Below the pieces are notes generated by a model, which did no database searches, had not been told where the DNA came from, and saw nothing but the letters and a program-made list of their open reading frames with translations. DNA of 42,686 nt. Origin: an uncultured Anaerolineaceae bacterium (GTDB lineage Bacteria; Chloroflexota; Anaerolineae; Promineifilales; Promineifilaceae). The stretch spans positions 1 to 42,686 of the forward strand of contig CALBTC010000093.1 in NCBI GenBank assembly GCA_937967805.1. Direction: 5' to 3'. Positions within the stretch are counted from its first letter, which is position 1. Every line of letters begins with the position of its first letter. Below, one piece after another: positions 1 through 9,071 of this stretch. A program made the translations under genes and the position numbers.

Positions 1-1550
1 GTGATGAAGCACATCGACTGCTCATGCCCTTTGCCGCAAACCAGCACAAAATCTTCCGGGCGGGCCAGCCCCAGGGCAAAATAGATCGCCTGCCCCCGGT
101 CACGGATGCGCCAAAAGGTTTCGCCTTCCACGCCGCCTGCCGCCAGACAGCCCGCGGCCATCGCCGCCAAAATGTCATCCAACGATTCGGTGCGCGGGTC
201 TTCGGCGGTGAGCACGGTGTAGTCGGCCAGTTGGGTGGAAATTTCGGCCATCATGCGCCGCTTTTCCGGGTCGCGCTTGCCGGCGCTGCCAAACACGGTG
301 ATGATACGGCCGTCCCGCCCCATCTGGTCCAAAATCCCCCGCGCCGCCTGAATCGCCTTCTCCAACCCGTCTGGCGTGTGGGCAAAATCTATGTGAACGA
401 TAAATTCCTGCCCGCGTTGAATCTGGTGCATACGGCCGTGAATCTGCCCCACGGCTTGCAATCCCGCTTTGATGGTTTCCGGGGGGATGTTGAGCGCCAG
501 GCCGGCCCCGGCCGCCGCCAACATATTGGCCACATTAAAAATGCCCAGCAGCGGCGAACGCACCGCCAGCTTTTCTCCGGCCAGGTGCAGCGTAAAACTG
601 GACCCGGCCGGATCGGTCACCAAATCGGTGACGTGCAGGTCGGCGGTGGAGTTGTGCAGGCTGTAGCTAATCTGGCGCGGCGCGGGGATGACGGCCAGGC
701 GCTGGTAGGAGCTGTCGTCAAGGTTGAGAACGGCCGTTTTCATCACATCATCCGGTTTATGCGGCGTTGGATCATTCGTTGCCACGCTGTGGAACAGGCG
801 TTCTTTGGATTGGGTGTATGCTTCAAAGCTGCCGTGATAATCCAGGTGCTCGTGGGTGATGTTGGTGATGACGGCGATGTCGAACTCAACGGCCGTTACG
901 CGGTGCTGTTCTAAGCCAATCGACGTTGATTCCAGAACGCAGTGGGTTAGCCCCGCATCCACCATCTGGCGCAGGTAGCGCTGCACCACCGGCGCTTCCG
1001 GCGTGCTCACGTGCAGCTCCAGCGGCTCCTGGTAATCGCCAATAATCGCCTTGAGCGTGCTGAGCATTCCCATACGGATGCCCGCCGCCGACAGAATGCC
1101 GCGAATCAGATCCACGGTGCTGGTTTTGCCGTTGGTGCCCGTCACGCCAATCATGATGAGCTGGCGGCTGGGGAAGCCATACCACGCCGCCGAAAGCCAG
1201 GCCAGCGTTTCGGCCGTGTCCGGCACCTGCCAGTAGATTACGTTTTCCGGCAGCGTCAGCCCCAGCTCCTTGGCCGGTTTTTCCGCCAGGATAAAAGTGG
1301 CTCCGAGCTCAAGCGCTTTGCCAATCCAGGGATGCCCATCGCTGCCGGTGCGCACTCGGGCCACAAAGCTGCTGCCGGGCGTCACTTCGCCGGTTTTTTC
1401 GGTGAACATCTGGATTGCCACGTCTGGCCCATCATAAGGCGGTGGCTGCATGTGGTTGGTGTTGGTGACGGCCGTTTGCCAGTCGGCCAAAAGTTGTTTG
1501 ATGCTGCGTGTAGGTGATTGGAGATTGGAGATTAAAGATTGACTTTTCAC
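1..1550 (-). CDS. murE: MurE-type Mur ligase, C-terminus beyond window
   Basis: This is an ATP-dependent cytoplasmic ligase that adds the third residue of the peptidoglycan stem peptide to UDP-MurNAc-L-Ala-D-Glu. The frame is open from a GTG at 1550 to the left edge. It contains the Mur ligase P-loop GVTGTNGKT (about residue 134), the central-domain stretch NITHEHLDYHGSFEAY, the HGRMHQI and DFAHTPDGLEKA segments, and a C-terminal GKGHEQS motif close to the edge. The position that reads DNPR in meso-DAP enzymes reads EDPRTES, so the added amino acid is uncertain. The start is also uncertain: no ATG lies near, and the GTG sits in a low-complexity spacer 6 nt after the DUF711 stop. The stop codon is outside the window. 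The two genes are probably co-transcribed. Confidence 0.9.
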   Translation of the reverse strand, partial: MKSQSLISNLQSPTRSIKQLLADWQTAVTNTNHMQPPPYDGPDVAIQMFTEKTGEVTPGSSFVARVRTGSDGHPWIGKALELGATFILAEKPAKELGLTLPENVIYWQVPDTAETLAWLSAAWYGFPSRQLIMIGVTGTNGKTSTVDLIRGILSAAGIRMGMLSTLKAIIGDYQEPLELHVSTPEAPVVQRYLRQMVDAGLTHCVLESTSIGLEQHRVTAVEFDIAVITNITHEHLDYHGSFEAYTQSKERLFHSVATNDPTPHKPDDVMKTAVLNLDDSSYQRLAVIPAPRQISYSLHNSTADLHVTDLVTDPAGSSFTLHLAGEKLAVRSPLLGIFNVANMLAAAGAGLALNIPPETIKAGLQAVGQIHGRMHQIQRGQEFIVHIDFAHTPDGLEKAIQAARGILDQMGRDGRIITVFGSAGKRDPEKRRMMAEISTQLADYTVLTAEDPRTESLDDILAAMAAGCLAAGGVEGETFWRIRDRGQAIYFALGLARPEDFVLVCGKGHEQSMCFI

Positions 1551-1572
1551 TTTTTACTAATCACTTTTCACT
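1519..1572. repeat. Low-complexity spacer with short direct repeats
   Basis: This junction of the DUF711 gene end and the murE start holds two copies of ACTTTTCAC about 13 nt apart and ATTGGAG repeated head to tail. It looks like simple-sequence spacer that has supplied the last codons of one gene and the first codons of the next. No function is proposed. Confidence 0.45.
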
Positions 1573-2765
1573 GGATTTACCGAAAGCTGAGCCCCTTGCG
1601 TCATGAGTCCCGCCAATCGCCCCCCCGCAATGCCCATGACGCGGCTGTCGGCGAAGTAAGGAAAATCGAAGGTAACGGGATCGCCGGCGGCCAGGCCGGG
1701 CAGGGGCATGAGGCGGGCAGTGAGCGGCTTGTTGAGGCGGCTGGCCAGCATGGCGACATCGAGCAGAACGGCCGTCAGCGCCCCCTCATTCACATCTCCC
1801 GGCAAAGGAATGGTATCCAGCCCCACGCCGCACACCGCACTGTAGCTGAGCAAATCTTGCACAGTCAACACGCCCTCGGCGGCGCGGTTGGCCAGAACCG
1901 AATCCTCAAGGACGGGCAGCATTAAGCCGGAAAAGCCGCAGCCGGGGAAGTTGGCCCGGGCAATCGCCTCGGTGACAAAGCCGGCGGCAAACAGGCTGCC
2001 GGCGCTGCCCAAATAAGGCAGCCCCAACGCTTCCAGCGCCCCGCCTAAACTCTTGTCATCTGTGGGGAAGGGAGCCAGAGAAAAGTCGATGCCGCTGAAA
2101 AGAATGTGGTGCTCATCGGCTAATTTTTGCGCGGCGAGGCTGAGGCGGAAAGCGGCCGTTTCGATGGCGCTCACCAAATTTTGCCGCGCCTCATCCAGAG
2201 AAGCGGCCGCCTGCACGGCTTGCAGTGCCAGGTCAGCCGACTCTACGGCGATGGCAAAGTGGGCCGGGCCGCCCTCATGGTAGGCCACCGGGAAAAATGG
2301 CGAGCCCGGCGCACAGTTGGCCAGCGCGGCCAGGTATAAATTACCAAACCCATTGGGCTGAATCTGGCTGACCGTTTTGATGAGCTGCGCCGCCTGTTGG
2401 CAGCGGGCGGTGTCGATCTGGCCCTGCGTATCGGCGATCTCGACGGAAGCAAAGAGTACCTCGGTGGCCGCCAAAAGTGCCGGAATCTGGTTGATCCAGC
2501 GAGCATCGTGGTGCAGTTGCACCGGCCCCAAACTGATGTAATTGGCGCCGGCTTCCTGCCATTGTTGGGCCGTTTGCCGGGCATACTGTTGAATTTGCGC
2601 CTCGCCGTGTATGTCGTCCGGCCACCATTCCGGGAAGGCGGGTGTGGCCAGCCGGGTGGATTGCAGGGGGTAGGGGAAGGCGGCTTGAACGGCCGTAAAA
2701 AAATCAGCCATTTTGCCCGCCGGAAAATCGGGATCACCAAACAAAGTTACCGAGCGAATGTCCAT
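1557..2765 (-). CDS. DUF711 family protein (UPF0210-like)
   Basis: This is a 402-residue soluble protein. The overall pattern is that of DUF711/UPF0210: an early ISLGPV segment, a GIDFSLAPFP stretch followed by SLGGALEALGLPYLGSAGS, and a late CGVGLDTIPLPGD stretch. The fold is related to anaerobic ribonucleotide reductase/pyruvate formate-lyase barrels, but the biochemical role is unknown. I chose the ATG at 2765 (MDIRSVTL) over an in-frame ATG at 2798, because family members begin close to this point and the extra residues look like leader. It lies just upstream of murE on the same strand with a gap of about 6 nt, so the two may be co-expressed, though no functional link to peptidoglycan is known to me. 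Confidence 0.8.
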   Translation of the reverse strand: MDIRSVTLFGDPDFPAGKMADFFTAVQAAFPYPLQSTRLATPAFPEWWPDDIHGEAQIQQYARQTAQQWQEAGANYISLGPVQLHHDARWINQIPALLAATEVLFASVEIADTQGQIDTARCQQAAQLIKTVSQIQPNGFGNLYLAALANCAPGSPFFPVAYHEGGPAHFAIAVESADLALQAVQAAASLDEARQNLVSAIETAAFRLSLAAQKLADEHHILFSGIDFSLAPFPTDDKSLGGALEALGLPYLGSAGSLFAAGFVTEAIARANFPGCGFSGLMLPVLEDSVLANRAAEGVLTVQDLLSYSAVCGVGLDTIPLPGDVNEGALTAVLLDVAMLASRLNKPLTARLMPLPGLAAGDPVTFDFPYFADSRVMGIAGGRLAGLMTQGAQLSVNPVKSD

Positions 2766-2825
2766 ATTTCTATTGTAGCCTAATTTGACAGATATCATTA
2801 ATCACCGCTAGAATCACCCACCTGC

Positions 2826-2853
2826 TGTCATGCCTGCTTTCGCGGGCATGACA
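2826..2853. repeat. REP-like perfect hairpin between divergent genes
   Basis: The arms TGTCATGCC and GGCATGACA are perfect 9-bp complements around a 10-nt centre that can add two more G-C pairs. The shape and wording (TCATGCC, GCTTTCGCGGG) resemble the dispersed extragenic palindromes common in bacteria. It sits between the DUF711 start and the gene at 2900. It is not followed by a T-run, so it is not a plain terminator. Confidence 0.6.
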
Positions 2854-2899
2854 AGTGAAGGAAATTTCTGCAACAGTGTCATAAACACGGATAAATTTT

Positions 2900-3406
2900 A
2901 TGGATACGTCTGCTGAATCAGACAAGCAACAACCGATAGAAGCTCAGTCCGCAGCGCCTGCTCCTGTGGCTGAGGGGGTGCAGGCGGCTAAAAAAAGCGG
3001 TGGTGGTTCCAAAAAACCGCTTAAGCGCCTGCATGGGAAACAAACGAAAAAGCGTCGGGCCTCGCGTGCCGCTCGTCAAACTCAGCTAACCTTGCCGCAG
3101 GTAACAGAGCGCTTTGCTGCGTGTGGGCGCTGTAGCTATTTTTGGGCAGGGTACCGGGTCATTTTTGGCCAAGAGGCGTTGGCAACGGCCGTTGCCCAAA
3201 GCGAATCTGGCTGGTTAGAGCTGGAATGGAATATGCAGATGCCTGAACTGGTTCATAAATCTTACGGGGTTCGTCTGGACATTTCTCACCTTCATTATGA
3301 AGGCTCCTGCCAGGAGTGCCGCCGCACCTTTGCCTACGAGGCAGCCGAAAATGAAGACGAAACAGACGAATTTCGCATCGAGATTTCCCCGCGAATGGCC
3401 AAATAG
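2900..3406 (+). CDS. Small protein with basic tail and two CxxC pairs
   Basis: I do not recognise this 168-residue protein as a named family. Residues 1-65 are low-complexity: an Ala/Pro/Gln-rich start, then a Lys/Arg-rich segment (about 39-60) that could bind nucleic acid or ribosomes. The remainder looks folded and contains CGRC (C75/C78) and CQEC (C137/C140), a four-cysteine arrangement that would suit a zinc ribbon. The end is acidic. There is no signal peptide or membrane segment. No clear ribosome binding site precedes the ATG. The gene converges on the rRNA methyltransferase with only 3 nt between stop codons. A nucleic-acid-associated role is an inference from composition only. Confidence 0.65.
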   Translation: MDTSAESDKQQPIEAQSAAPAPVAEGVQAAKKSGGGSKKPLKRLHGKQTKKRRASRAARQTQLTLPQVTERFAACGRCSYFWAGYRVIFGQEALATAVAQSESGWLELEWNMQMPELVHKSYGVRLDISHLHYEGSCQECRRTFAYEAAENEDETDEFRIEISPRMAK

Positions 3407-3409
3407 AAT

Positions 3410-4189
3410 CTACCCGCTTCTTTGCCTGGCGGCCTCGAAAAGGATGATGCTGGCGGCCATCGCAGCGTTGAGCGACTCGGTAGCGGCGTGCATAGGGATG
3501 GTGATGCGGCCGGTGGCAATGCGTTGGGCTTCCGTGCCGGCTCCGGCTGCTTCGCTGCCAATGATGAGGGCGGAGGGCTGCTGCCAGTTGACGGCCGTAT
3601 ACGCCATCTCCGCCTCAACCGCAGCCAGCCACACCTGCATTCCCCGCACCGTCTCGGCGATCTCCGGCCAGGTCTGGCTGTGTACCGGGAGGCGCAGGTG
3701 GGCCCCCATACTGCCCCGCACCACCTTCGGATTATATAAATCGACACAACCCGGCCCCAGCAGCACGCCATCGGCCCCGGCCGCCCCGGCTGTGCGCAGC
3801 ATCGTACCCAGGTTCCCCGGGGTGTTGATCTCATCTAAAATGAGCAGGAGCGAAGGAGCAGCCGGCAGCGGGCGCGGCTTCATTGGCAGCACCGCCAAAA
3901 CCCCGGACGGCGTTGTGGTGTCGCTCATGGCCTGCATCACTTCTTCGCTCACCAACAGGGGAGCGGATTGTCCCAGCTCGGTTAGTTGTTGTAAAATTTG
4001 GGCGTGAACGGCCGTTTCCAACCACCGTTCTGTTACAAAAAGCATCTCAGCGGGGCGGGCCATGGTCACCAACTCTGTGAGCCAGCGGGTCCCTTCCACC
4101 ACGTATTGCTTTTCAAGTTCACGAAAACGGCGATCCGTTTGTAACCGGCGCACAGTTTTTACTTTGGTGTTGCTCAAGCTGGTAATCAT
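3410..4189 (-). CDS. SpoU/TrmH family RNA 2'-O-methyltransferase
   Basis: This 259-residue enzyme would methylate a ribose 2'-OH in rRNA or tRNA using S-adenosylmethionine. The N-terminal part (about 1-95), with SLSNTKVKTVRRL and YVVEGTRWLTE, matches the substrate-binding domain of TsnR/RlmB-type members. The C-terminal SPOUT domain shows the three family motifs: NTPGNLGTMLRTAGAAG (motif 1), IIGSEAAG (motif 2) and IPMHAATESLNAAMAASI (motif 3), which together form the knotted cofactor site. Length is normal for the family. The exact RNA target cannot be read from the sequence. It is divergent from the UbiA gene, with 64 bp between starts. Confidence 0.9.
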   Translation of the reverse strand: MITSLSNTKVKTVRRLQTDRRFRELEKQYVVEGTRWLTELVTMARPAEMLFVTERWLETAVHAQILQQLTELGQSAPLLVSEEVMQAMSDTTTPSGVLAVLPMKPRPLPAAPSLLLILDEINTPGNLGTMLRTAGAAGADGVLLGPGCVDLYNPKVVRGSMGAHLRLPVHSQTWPEIAETVRGMQVWLAAVEAEMAYTAVNWQQPSALIIGSEAAGAGTEAQRIATGRITIPMHAATESLNAAMAASIILFEAARQRSG

Positions 4190-4253
4190 GATTCCATTGT
4201 ATCTTTTTTGGTAGAACAGGGTTAACTAAACTAGCAAGCAATGGAGGCAGAAT

Positions 4254-5093
4254 ATGATAAATGAGTTAAAAGGTTTGTACAAAATTAGCCGCCCGCTTAC
4301 GACCCTGACCGGTGGGTTGGCGGTATTGTTGGGTGGGTACGTGGCGGGGACCGGCGCCTGGGGCAAAATTACTTTAGCCATCTTGGCCACCTGGTTTATT
4401 ACCGCAGCGGCCAATGCCTGGAATGATTACCAGGATATTGAAATCGACAAAATCAACCAACCGAAACGGCCGTTGCCCTCTGGCACAGTTTCGCCCCGCT
4501 CAGTTCTCATTTTTGCAGTAGTAATGACGGCCCTTTCAATTTTGCTGGCCGCCTTCATCAATCTCACCGCCTTTGTCATTGCGCTGGCTTCGGCAGCCAT
4601 GCTTTACCTCTACTCCTGGCGGCTTAAAAGCACCGTGCTGATGGGCAACGCCATTGTGGCCACCATCTCGGCCATGAGCGCCATTTTTGGCGGTATTGCT
4701 GCCGGTAACCCACGGCCAACGCTCTGGCTGGCGATTATCATTGCCTCGGCGATTATGGGGCGCGAAGTATTGAAAACCCTGGCAGATTATGAGGGTGATT
4801 TGCGGCAGCGCTGCCGCACGGTGGCCACCGTTTGGGGCCGCCGGGCAGCCCGCATTGTATTCTACATTTTGGCTGCCGCCACGCTGGTGGTGATGATGCT
4901 GCCCTACATGCTGGACGTGTATGAGCCTGTGTACGCCCTGATTGTGGCGTTGGGTGTTTATCCCGTGCTGTTCTACGTGCTCATTCGGGTTACCAGGGAC
5001 CGCACCGGCCCCCAGCTTGAAAAGCTGAGCCAGCTGATGAAATATGATTTCATGGTCTGGTTTTTAGCGGTATTGCTTGGGGCGGCGGCCTGA
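4254..5093 (+). CDS. UbiA family prenyltransferase (DGGGP synthase-like)
   Basis: This 279-residue integral membrane enzyme transfers a polyprenyl group to an acceptor. The first Asp-rich motif is N57-D58-Y-Q-D61-I-E-I-D65, followed by INQPKRPLPSG. The second is near DYEGDLRQRC. About eight hydrophobic segments are visible. The wording is closest to (S)-2,3-di-O-geranylgeranylglyceryl phosphate synthase and related bacterial enzymes rather than to UbiA of ubiquinone synthesis or to chlorophyll synthase, but the substrate is an inference. The start is well supported: GGAGG lies 6 nt before the ATG. The gene converges on ppk with 14 nt between the two coding regions and no visible terminator. 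Confidence 0.82.
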   Translation: MINELKGLYKISRPLTTLTGGLAVLLGGYVAGTGAWGKITLAILATWFITAAANAWNDYQDIEIDKINQPKRPLPSGTVSPRSVLIFAVVMTALSILLAAFINLTAFVIALASAAMLYLYSWRLKSTVLMGNAIVATISAMSAIFGGIAAGNPRPTLWLAIIIASAIMGREVLKTLADYEGDLRQRCRTVATVWGRRAARIVFYILAAATLVVMMLPYMLDVYEPVYALIVALGVYPVLFYVLIRVTRDRTGPQLEKLSQLMKYDFMVWFLAVLLGAAA

Positions 5094-5107
5094 AAACAGC
5101 ACGACAA

Positions 5108-7276
5108 TTAAGCAACCTCTTTTTGTTTTTCTGCGTCTTCCAATTCCTGTTCCTGCTCCTCACAGACAGGCGGCAGCACATCCGGATCAAAGGGTGGCTC
5201 CTCATCGGCATGACGGCCGTACAGCAGCCAAAGCTGGCTGTTAAACGGCTCTTCTCCCTCGGGCAAAGTGTTGATGACGGGCTCGTAACGGCCGTCTGAC
5301 TTAAGCTCATGGGCTTTGGCCGTGTCGTGCATGTATACCGACAAAATAGAGATGATTTGCTGTCGTTCCGCTTCATCCTCAATGGGGAACAGCACCTCAA
5401 CCCGCCGGTTGATGTTACGCGGCATCGGATCGGCGCTGCCGACGTAGATGTCCGGGTTGCCCTGGTTGTGGAAATAGTAAATGCGGCTGTGCTCTAAAAA
5501 ACGGCCGACAATACTTTTTACCCGAATCGTTTCACTGACGCCCTTTATTCCCGGCCGCAAGCAGCAAAAACCGCGAATGATCAGGTCAATCGGCACGCCG
5601 GCCTGCGACGCCCGGTACAGCGCCCGGATGACGCCGGGGTCTACCAATGAGTTGGCTTTGATGATGATGCGCCCGTGACGGCCGTATGCCGTCTCCTGTT
5701 CAATCAGCCGCAGTAAATTTTCGCGTAAGTTCACCGGGGCCACCCAAAATTTTCGATAGTTCACCTGCTTTGAGTAGCCGGTGAGATAGTTGAACACCTC
5801 AGAGGCATCGGCTCCCATCTCTTCATCGCTGGTGATCATGCCCAGGTCTGTATACAGGCGGGCCGTGATGGTGTTGTAATTGCCCGTGGCCATATGCACA
5901 TAACGCCGAATGCCGTCCCGCTCGCGGCGCACCACCAGGCACAGCTTGCAGTGTGTTTTCAGGCCGATGACACCGTACGCTACGTGCACCCCCGCCTTTT
6001 CCAGGGCGCGAGCCCACTCAATATTCGATTCTTCGTCAAACCGGGCCTTGAGCTCTACCAACACGGCGACTTGTTTGCCGTTTTCGCGCGCTCTCATCAG
6101 CGCGTGGACAATGGGCGGATTTGGCCCCAGCCGGTAAAGCGACTGCTTGATGGCCAGCACGTTAGGGTCCTCGGCTGCTGCTTCTACAAAATCAACGACG
6201 GGCAAGAAGCTGTCATAGGGCGTATGCAGCAGTATGTTGCTCCGTTGCAGCACATTAAAGATAGAATCCCCTGAACGCAAAACAGAGGGCACCACCGGCT
6301 GGAACCCCTCATCTTTCAGCTCAGGACGCTCCAGCTTGTGCAACTCCCACAGGCTGCTTAGCCCCAGCGGCCCGTTCGTGGCATACACATCTGTTGTGCT
6401 CACCTTGAGATTGCTTATCAAAATATTGCGAATTGTTTCGGGCGTATTTTCATCAATTTCCAGGCGCACCACCCGGCCAAAATGGCGCTGGCGCAAGTTT
6501 TCTTCCATCGTCAGGAGCAAATCGTCCGCTTCCTCTTCCTGGATTTCCATGTCGGTGTTGCGCGTGACGCGGAAGGGGTAGGCGGCGCGCACGTCCATGC
6601 CGGGGAAGAGCCGGTCCAGGTTGGCGGCAATCACCTGCTCCAGCCAGATGAACTTTTGCGTGGCCGGCGGCAGCAGCTCATCCGGGTCCAGCGGGTTGAG
6701 TGGTACCAGCCGGGGCAAGGTGGCCGGCACTTTGACCCTGGCAAAATGAATCTCATCCAGTTCAGGGTCGCGCACTTCCACCGCCAGATTGAGGCTGAGG
6801 TTGGAGATGTGGGGGAAGGGGTGGGTGGGGTCAAAAACCAGCGGAGTAAGCACCGGGAAAATTTCGCGCTCAAAATAGGCAGCCAGCTTTTTTTGCTGGC
6901 GCGATTTTAACTGGCTGTAGTTTAGGGTGTGAATCCCTTCATCGGCCAGAGCCGGCTGCAGCGTTTTGAGCCAGCTGTTGGTGGCCTGAGCAAAAAGCTG
7001 GGTGCCAACGCGGTGAATGGCCACAAGCTGTTCGCGCGGCGTCAGGCCATCGGCGGGGCGGTCGGTAATGCCCAGCAGTACCTGCTGCTTTAAGCCGGAG
7101 ACGCGCACCATAAAAAATTCATCCATATTGCCGTGGAAAATGGCCAAAAATTTGACGCGCTCCAGCAGCGGATGTTCGGGATTATCGCATTCTTCCAGGA
7201 CGCGCCGGTTAAATTCGATATTGCTGAGTTCCCGGTTAATATAAAGGCTTGGATTTCTGAGATCGATTTCGGACAT
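5108..7276 (-). CDS. ppk1: Polyphosphate kinase 1
   Basis: This 722-residue enzyme reversibly polymerises the gamma-phosphate of ATP into inorganic polyphosphate. Length is standard for PPK1. Visible are the N-terminal helical domain (YINRELSNIEFNRRVLEE, then FLAIFHGNMDEFFMVR), the head domain (ERPELKDEGFQP onward) and two phospholipase-D-like domains. His442 in GLKTHCK is the expected phospho-histidine, and His596 in FLEHSRIYYF is the second conserved one. VHMATGNYN and DPMPRNINRRVEV complete the signature. The C-terminal 30 residues are Glu/Gln/Lys-rich. The start codon is 45 bp from the divergent CapA-type lipoprotein gene. No exopolyphosphatase or PPK2 is nearby. Confidence 0.97.
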   Translation of the reverse strand: MSEIDLRNPSLYINRELSNIEFNRRVLEECDNPEHPLLERVKFLAIFHGNMDEFFMVRVSGLKQQVLLGITDRPADGLTPREQLVAIHRVGTQLFAQATNSWLKTLQPALADEGIHTLNYSQLKSRQQKKLAAYFEREIFPVLTPLVFDPTHPFPHISNLSLNLAVEVRDPELDEIHFARVKVPATLPRLVPLNPLDPDELLPPATQKFIWLEQVIAANLDRLFPGMDVRAAYPFRVTRNTDMEIQEEEADDLLLTMEENLRQRHFGRVVRLEIDENTPETIRNILISNLKVSTTDVYATNGPLGLSSLWELHKLERPELKDEGFQPVVPSVLRSGDSIFNVLQRSNILLHTPYDSFLPVVDFVEAAAEDPNVLAIKQSLYRLGPNPPIVHALMRARENGKQVAVLVELKARFDEESNIEWARALEKAGVHVAYGVIGLKTHCKLCLVVRRERDGIRRYVHMATGNYNTITARLYTDLGMITSDEEMGADASEVFNYLTGYSKQVNYRKFWVAPVNLRENLLRLIEQETAYGRHGRIIIKANSLVDPGVIRALYRASQAGVPIDLIIRGFCCLRPGIKGVSETIRVKSIVGRFLEHSRIYYFHNQGNPDIYVGSADPMPRNINRRVEVLFPIEDEAERQQIISILSVYMHDTAKAHELKSDGRYEPVINTLPEGEEPFNSQLWLLYGRHADEEPPFDPDVLPPVCEEQEQELEDAEKQKEVA

Positions 7277-7321
7277 AAGATCGCTTTTTGATTACATTTC
7301 TGATTTCAGGGACGATGATGC

Positions 7322-9010
7322 ATGGCAAGATTATATCTGCTTGTTTTGTTCTGGCTAACGGCGTGTGGCAGCGCAACGGTGACGCCACTGCCACACGCCA
7401 TTCCCCCCAGCACCTTCCCGGCACCACCCACGCCGCAACTGCTGCCCTCGCCCACGGGTCATTTGCCGCCCACGCCGGCATTGGGCGAAGCTGTTGTCCC
7501 CACTGCGTCTGCTCTGCCACTGCCGACGGAAACGGCGACGTTTACGGCCGTTCCCCCCTTCACCATTGCCGCCGAAGTGGGCGTGCCGCTCGATCTGGTT
7601 ACCCTGGCCCACGCTTTGCCCGCCCAATTTGCCTGGGTGGATGATGCCGGCACGGCGGACGTGGTTTTGACGCTGGCGGCAGGCGAACCGCTGGCGGAGT
7701 GGGTGTACGTAGTGGCGGCTCCCTTTGCCACCATTGAGGATGAAATGACGCTGGCAGCGCTGCAAGCAGGCTGGCAAAATGGGGATGCTTTGTTTGCCTC
7801 AGCGGAGTTGGCCGGATGGGATACAGTTGTTTTGGGTGAGCCTGCTCCTAGCGTACTCTTTTTATCTGACGTGGCGGAAATGAGCCAGCAGGCCTGGGCG
7901 GAACGGCCGTCGCTCGTCATTCTCCCCTTCCACCAACTGCGGCCCGATCTCAAGCTGCTGCGGCTGGATGGTGCGTCGCCGCTGACCAGCGACTTTGACC
8001 CGGCGGCTTATCCGTTGACGGTGAAAGTGAATGTTGTGGGTGAAGAAACGGCCGTTGCCGAATTCCTGGCCGCTTGGGATGGTCCAACCACCAACTGGGA
8101 CGCCGGCAAGCTGACTCGCTTGGCTATGTCCGGCGTCACGGCGCTGACGCGGGCGACCGCGTTTCAAATGGAAATTGGCGGCATTCTCGCGCCGGGGCAG
8201 GCGGTGGGGCCGGTGCTGCAAACGGCCGACATCGCCCACGTGAGCAATGAGGTCTCCTTCACGCCCGACTGCCCCTATCCCAATCCGATTGGCGGCACGA
8301 CGTTTTGCTCCCATGAAAGCTACTTTGAACTGCTCACCTGGCTGGGAATCGACGTGGTGGAGCTCACCGGCAACCACATCAACGACTGGGGCACCGATGC
8401 TCTGCTGCACTCGCTCGATTTGTACAAAGAGGTCGGAATGGCGGTTTTTGGCGGTGGGGCCGATCTTGAGGCAGCGCAGCAGCCCGCCCTTTTTGAACAC
8501 AACGGCAACCGCATTGCTTTTGTGGGCTGTAACCCGGTAGGCCCGGCCTTTGCCTGGGCCGGAGCCGACAAGCCGGGTTCGCGCCCCTGCGACGCCGGCT
8601 TTGCCGCGCAGATTGCCGAACTGGCCGCCGGCGGCTATCTGGTGATTGCCACGCTGCAATACAATGAGTTTTACCATTACGCGGCGACGGCGCAGCAGAA
8701 GGCAGATTTTGCTGAATTGGTGGCGGCGGGGGCGACGGCCGTTTCCGGCAGCCAGGCGCATCATGCTCAGGGATTTGCTTTTGTCGATGGCGCGTTCATT
8801 CATTACGGGCTGGGCAATCTCTTTTTTGACCAGATGGACCAATTAGGCACGCGCCAGGCATTTGTGGATACGTATGTTTTTTACGACGGCCGTTTGCTCA
8901 ACGTTGAATTGTGGACCGGGCTGATTGAAAATTACTGCTGCCCCCGGGAGATGACGGCTGAAGAGAGGCGGGCTGTGTTAACGGCCGTTTTCCAGGCCAG
9001 CGATTGGTAA
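7322..9010 (+). CDS. CapA-family (PGA_cap) lipoprotein
   Basis: This is a 562-residue exported lipoprotein. The N-terminus MARLYLLVLFWLTAC is a type II signal peptide with lipobox LTAC, followed by a Pro/Thr-rich spacer (to about residue 75). Residues 80-270 form a poorly conserved region. The C-terminal half matches the metallophosphatase-like CapA/PGA_cap domain: ADIAHVSNEVSF, ELTGNHINDWG, a GGGADLEAAQQPALFEHNGN stretch, and a late SGSQAHHAQGF plus IHYGLGNLFFDQ. CapA family members act in poly-gamma-glutamate capsule export, but most lone homologues have unknown substrates, and no capBC genes are near. Seven ACGGCCGT palindromes lie inside this gene, the densest in the window. Confidence 0.85.
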   Translation: MARLYLLVLFWLTACGSATVTPLPHAIPPSTFPAPPTPQLLPSPTGHLPPTPALGEAVVPTASALPLPTETATFTAVPPFTIAAEVGVPLDLVTLAHALPAQFAWVDDAGTADVVLTLAAGEPLAEWVYVVAAPFATIEDEMTLAALQAGWQNGDALFASAELAGWDTVVLGEPAPSVLFLSDVAEMSQQAWAERPSLVILPFHQLRPDLKLLRLDGASPLTSDFDPAAYPLTVKVNVVGEETAVAEFLAAWDGPTTNWDAGKLTRLAMSGVTALTRATAFQMEIGGILAPGQAVGPVLQTADIAHVSNEVSFTPDCPYPNPIGGTTFCSHESYFELLTWLGIDVVELTGNHINDWGTDALLHSLDLYKEVGMAVFGGGADLEAAQQPALFEHNGNRIAFVGCNPVGPAFAWAGADKPGSRPCDAGFAAQIAELAAGGYLVIATLQYNEFYHYAATAQQKADFAELVAAGATAVSGSQAHHAQGFAFVDGAFIHYGLGNLFFDQMDQLGTRQAFVDTYVFYDGRLLNVELWTGLIENYCCPREMTAEERRAVLTAVFQASDW

Positions 9011-9071
9011 ATCCTCACAGCGAAAATCAAAATTGTCTAAGGGGCGCTCGTCTAATGAAGGTAAAGTCGTT

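Noticed and set aside
24..1517. Plus-strand open frames opposite murE (24-914 and 1011-1517)
   Set aside because: They are antisense to a clear Mur ligase with all its motifs.
2826..2853. Transcription terminator
   Set aside because: There is no T-run on either side and it lies between divergent genes.
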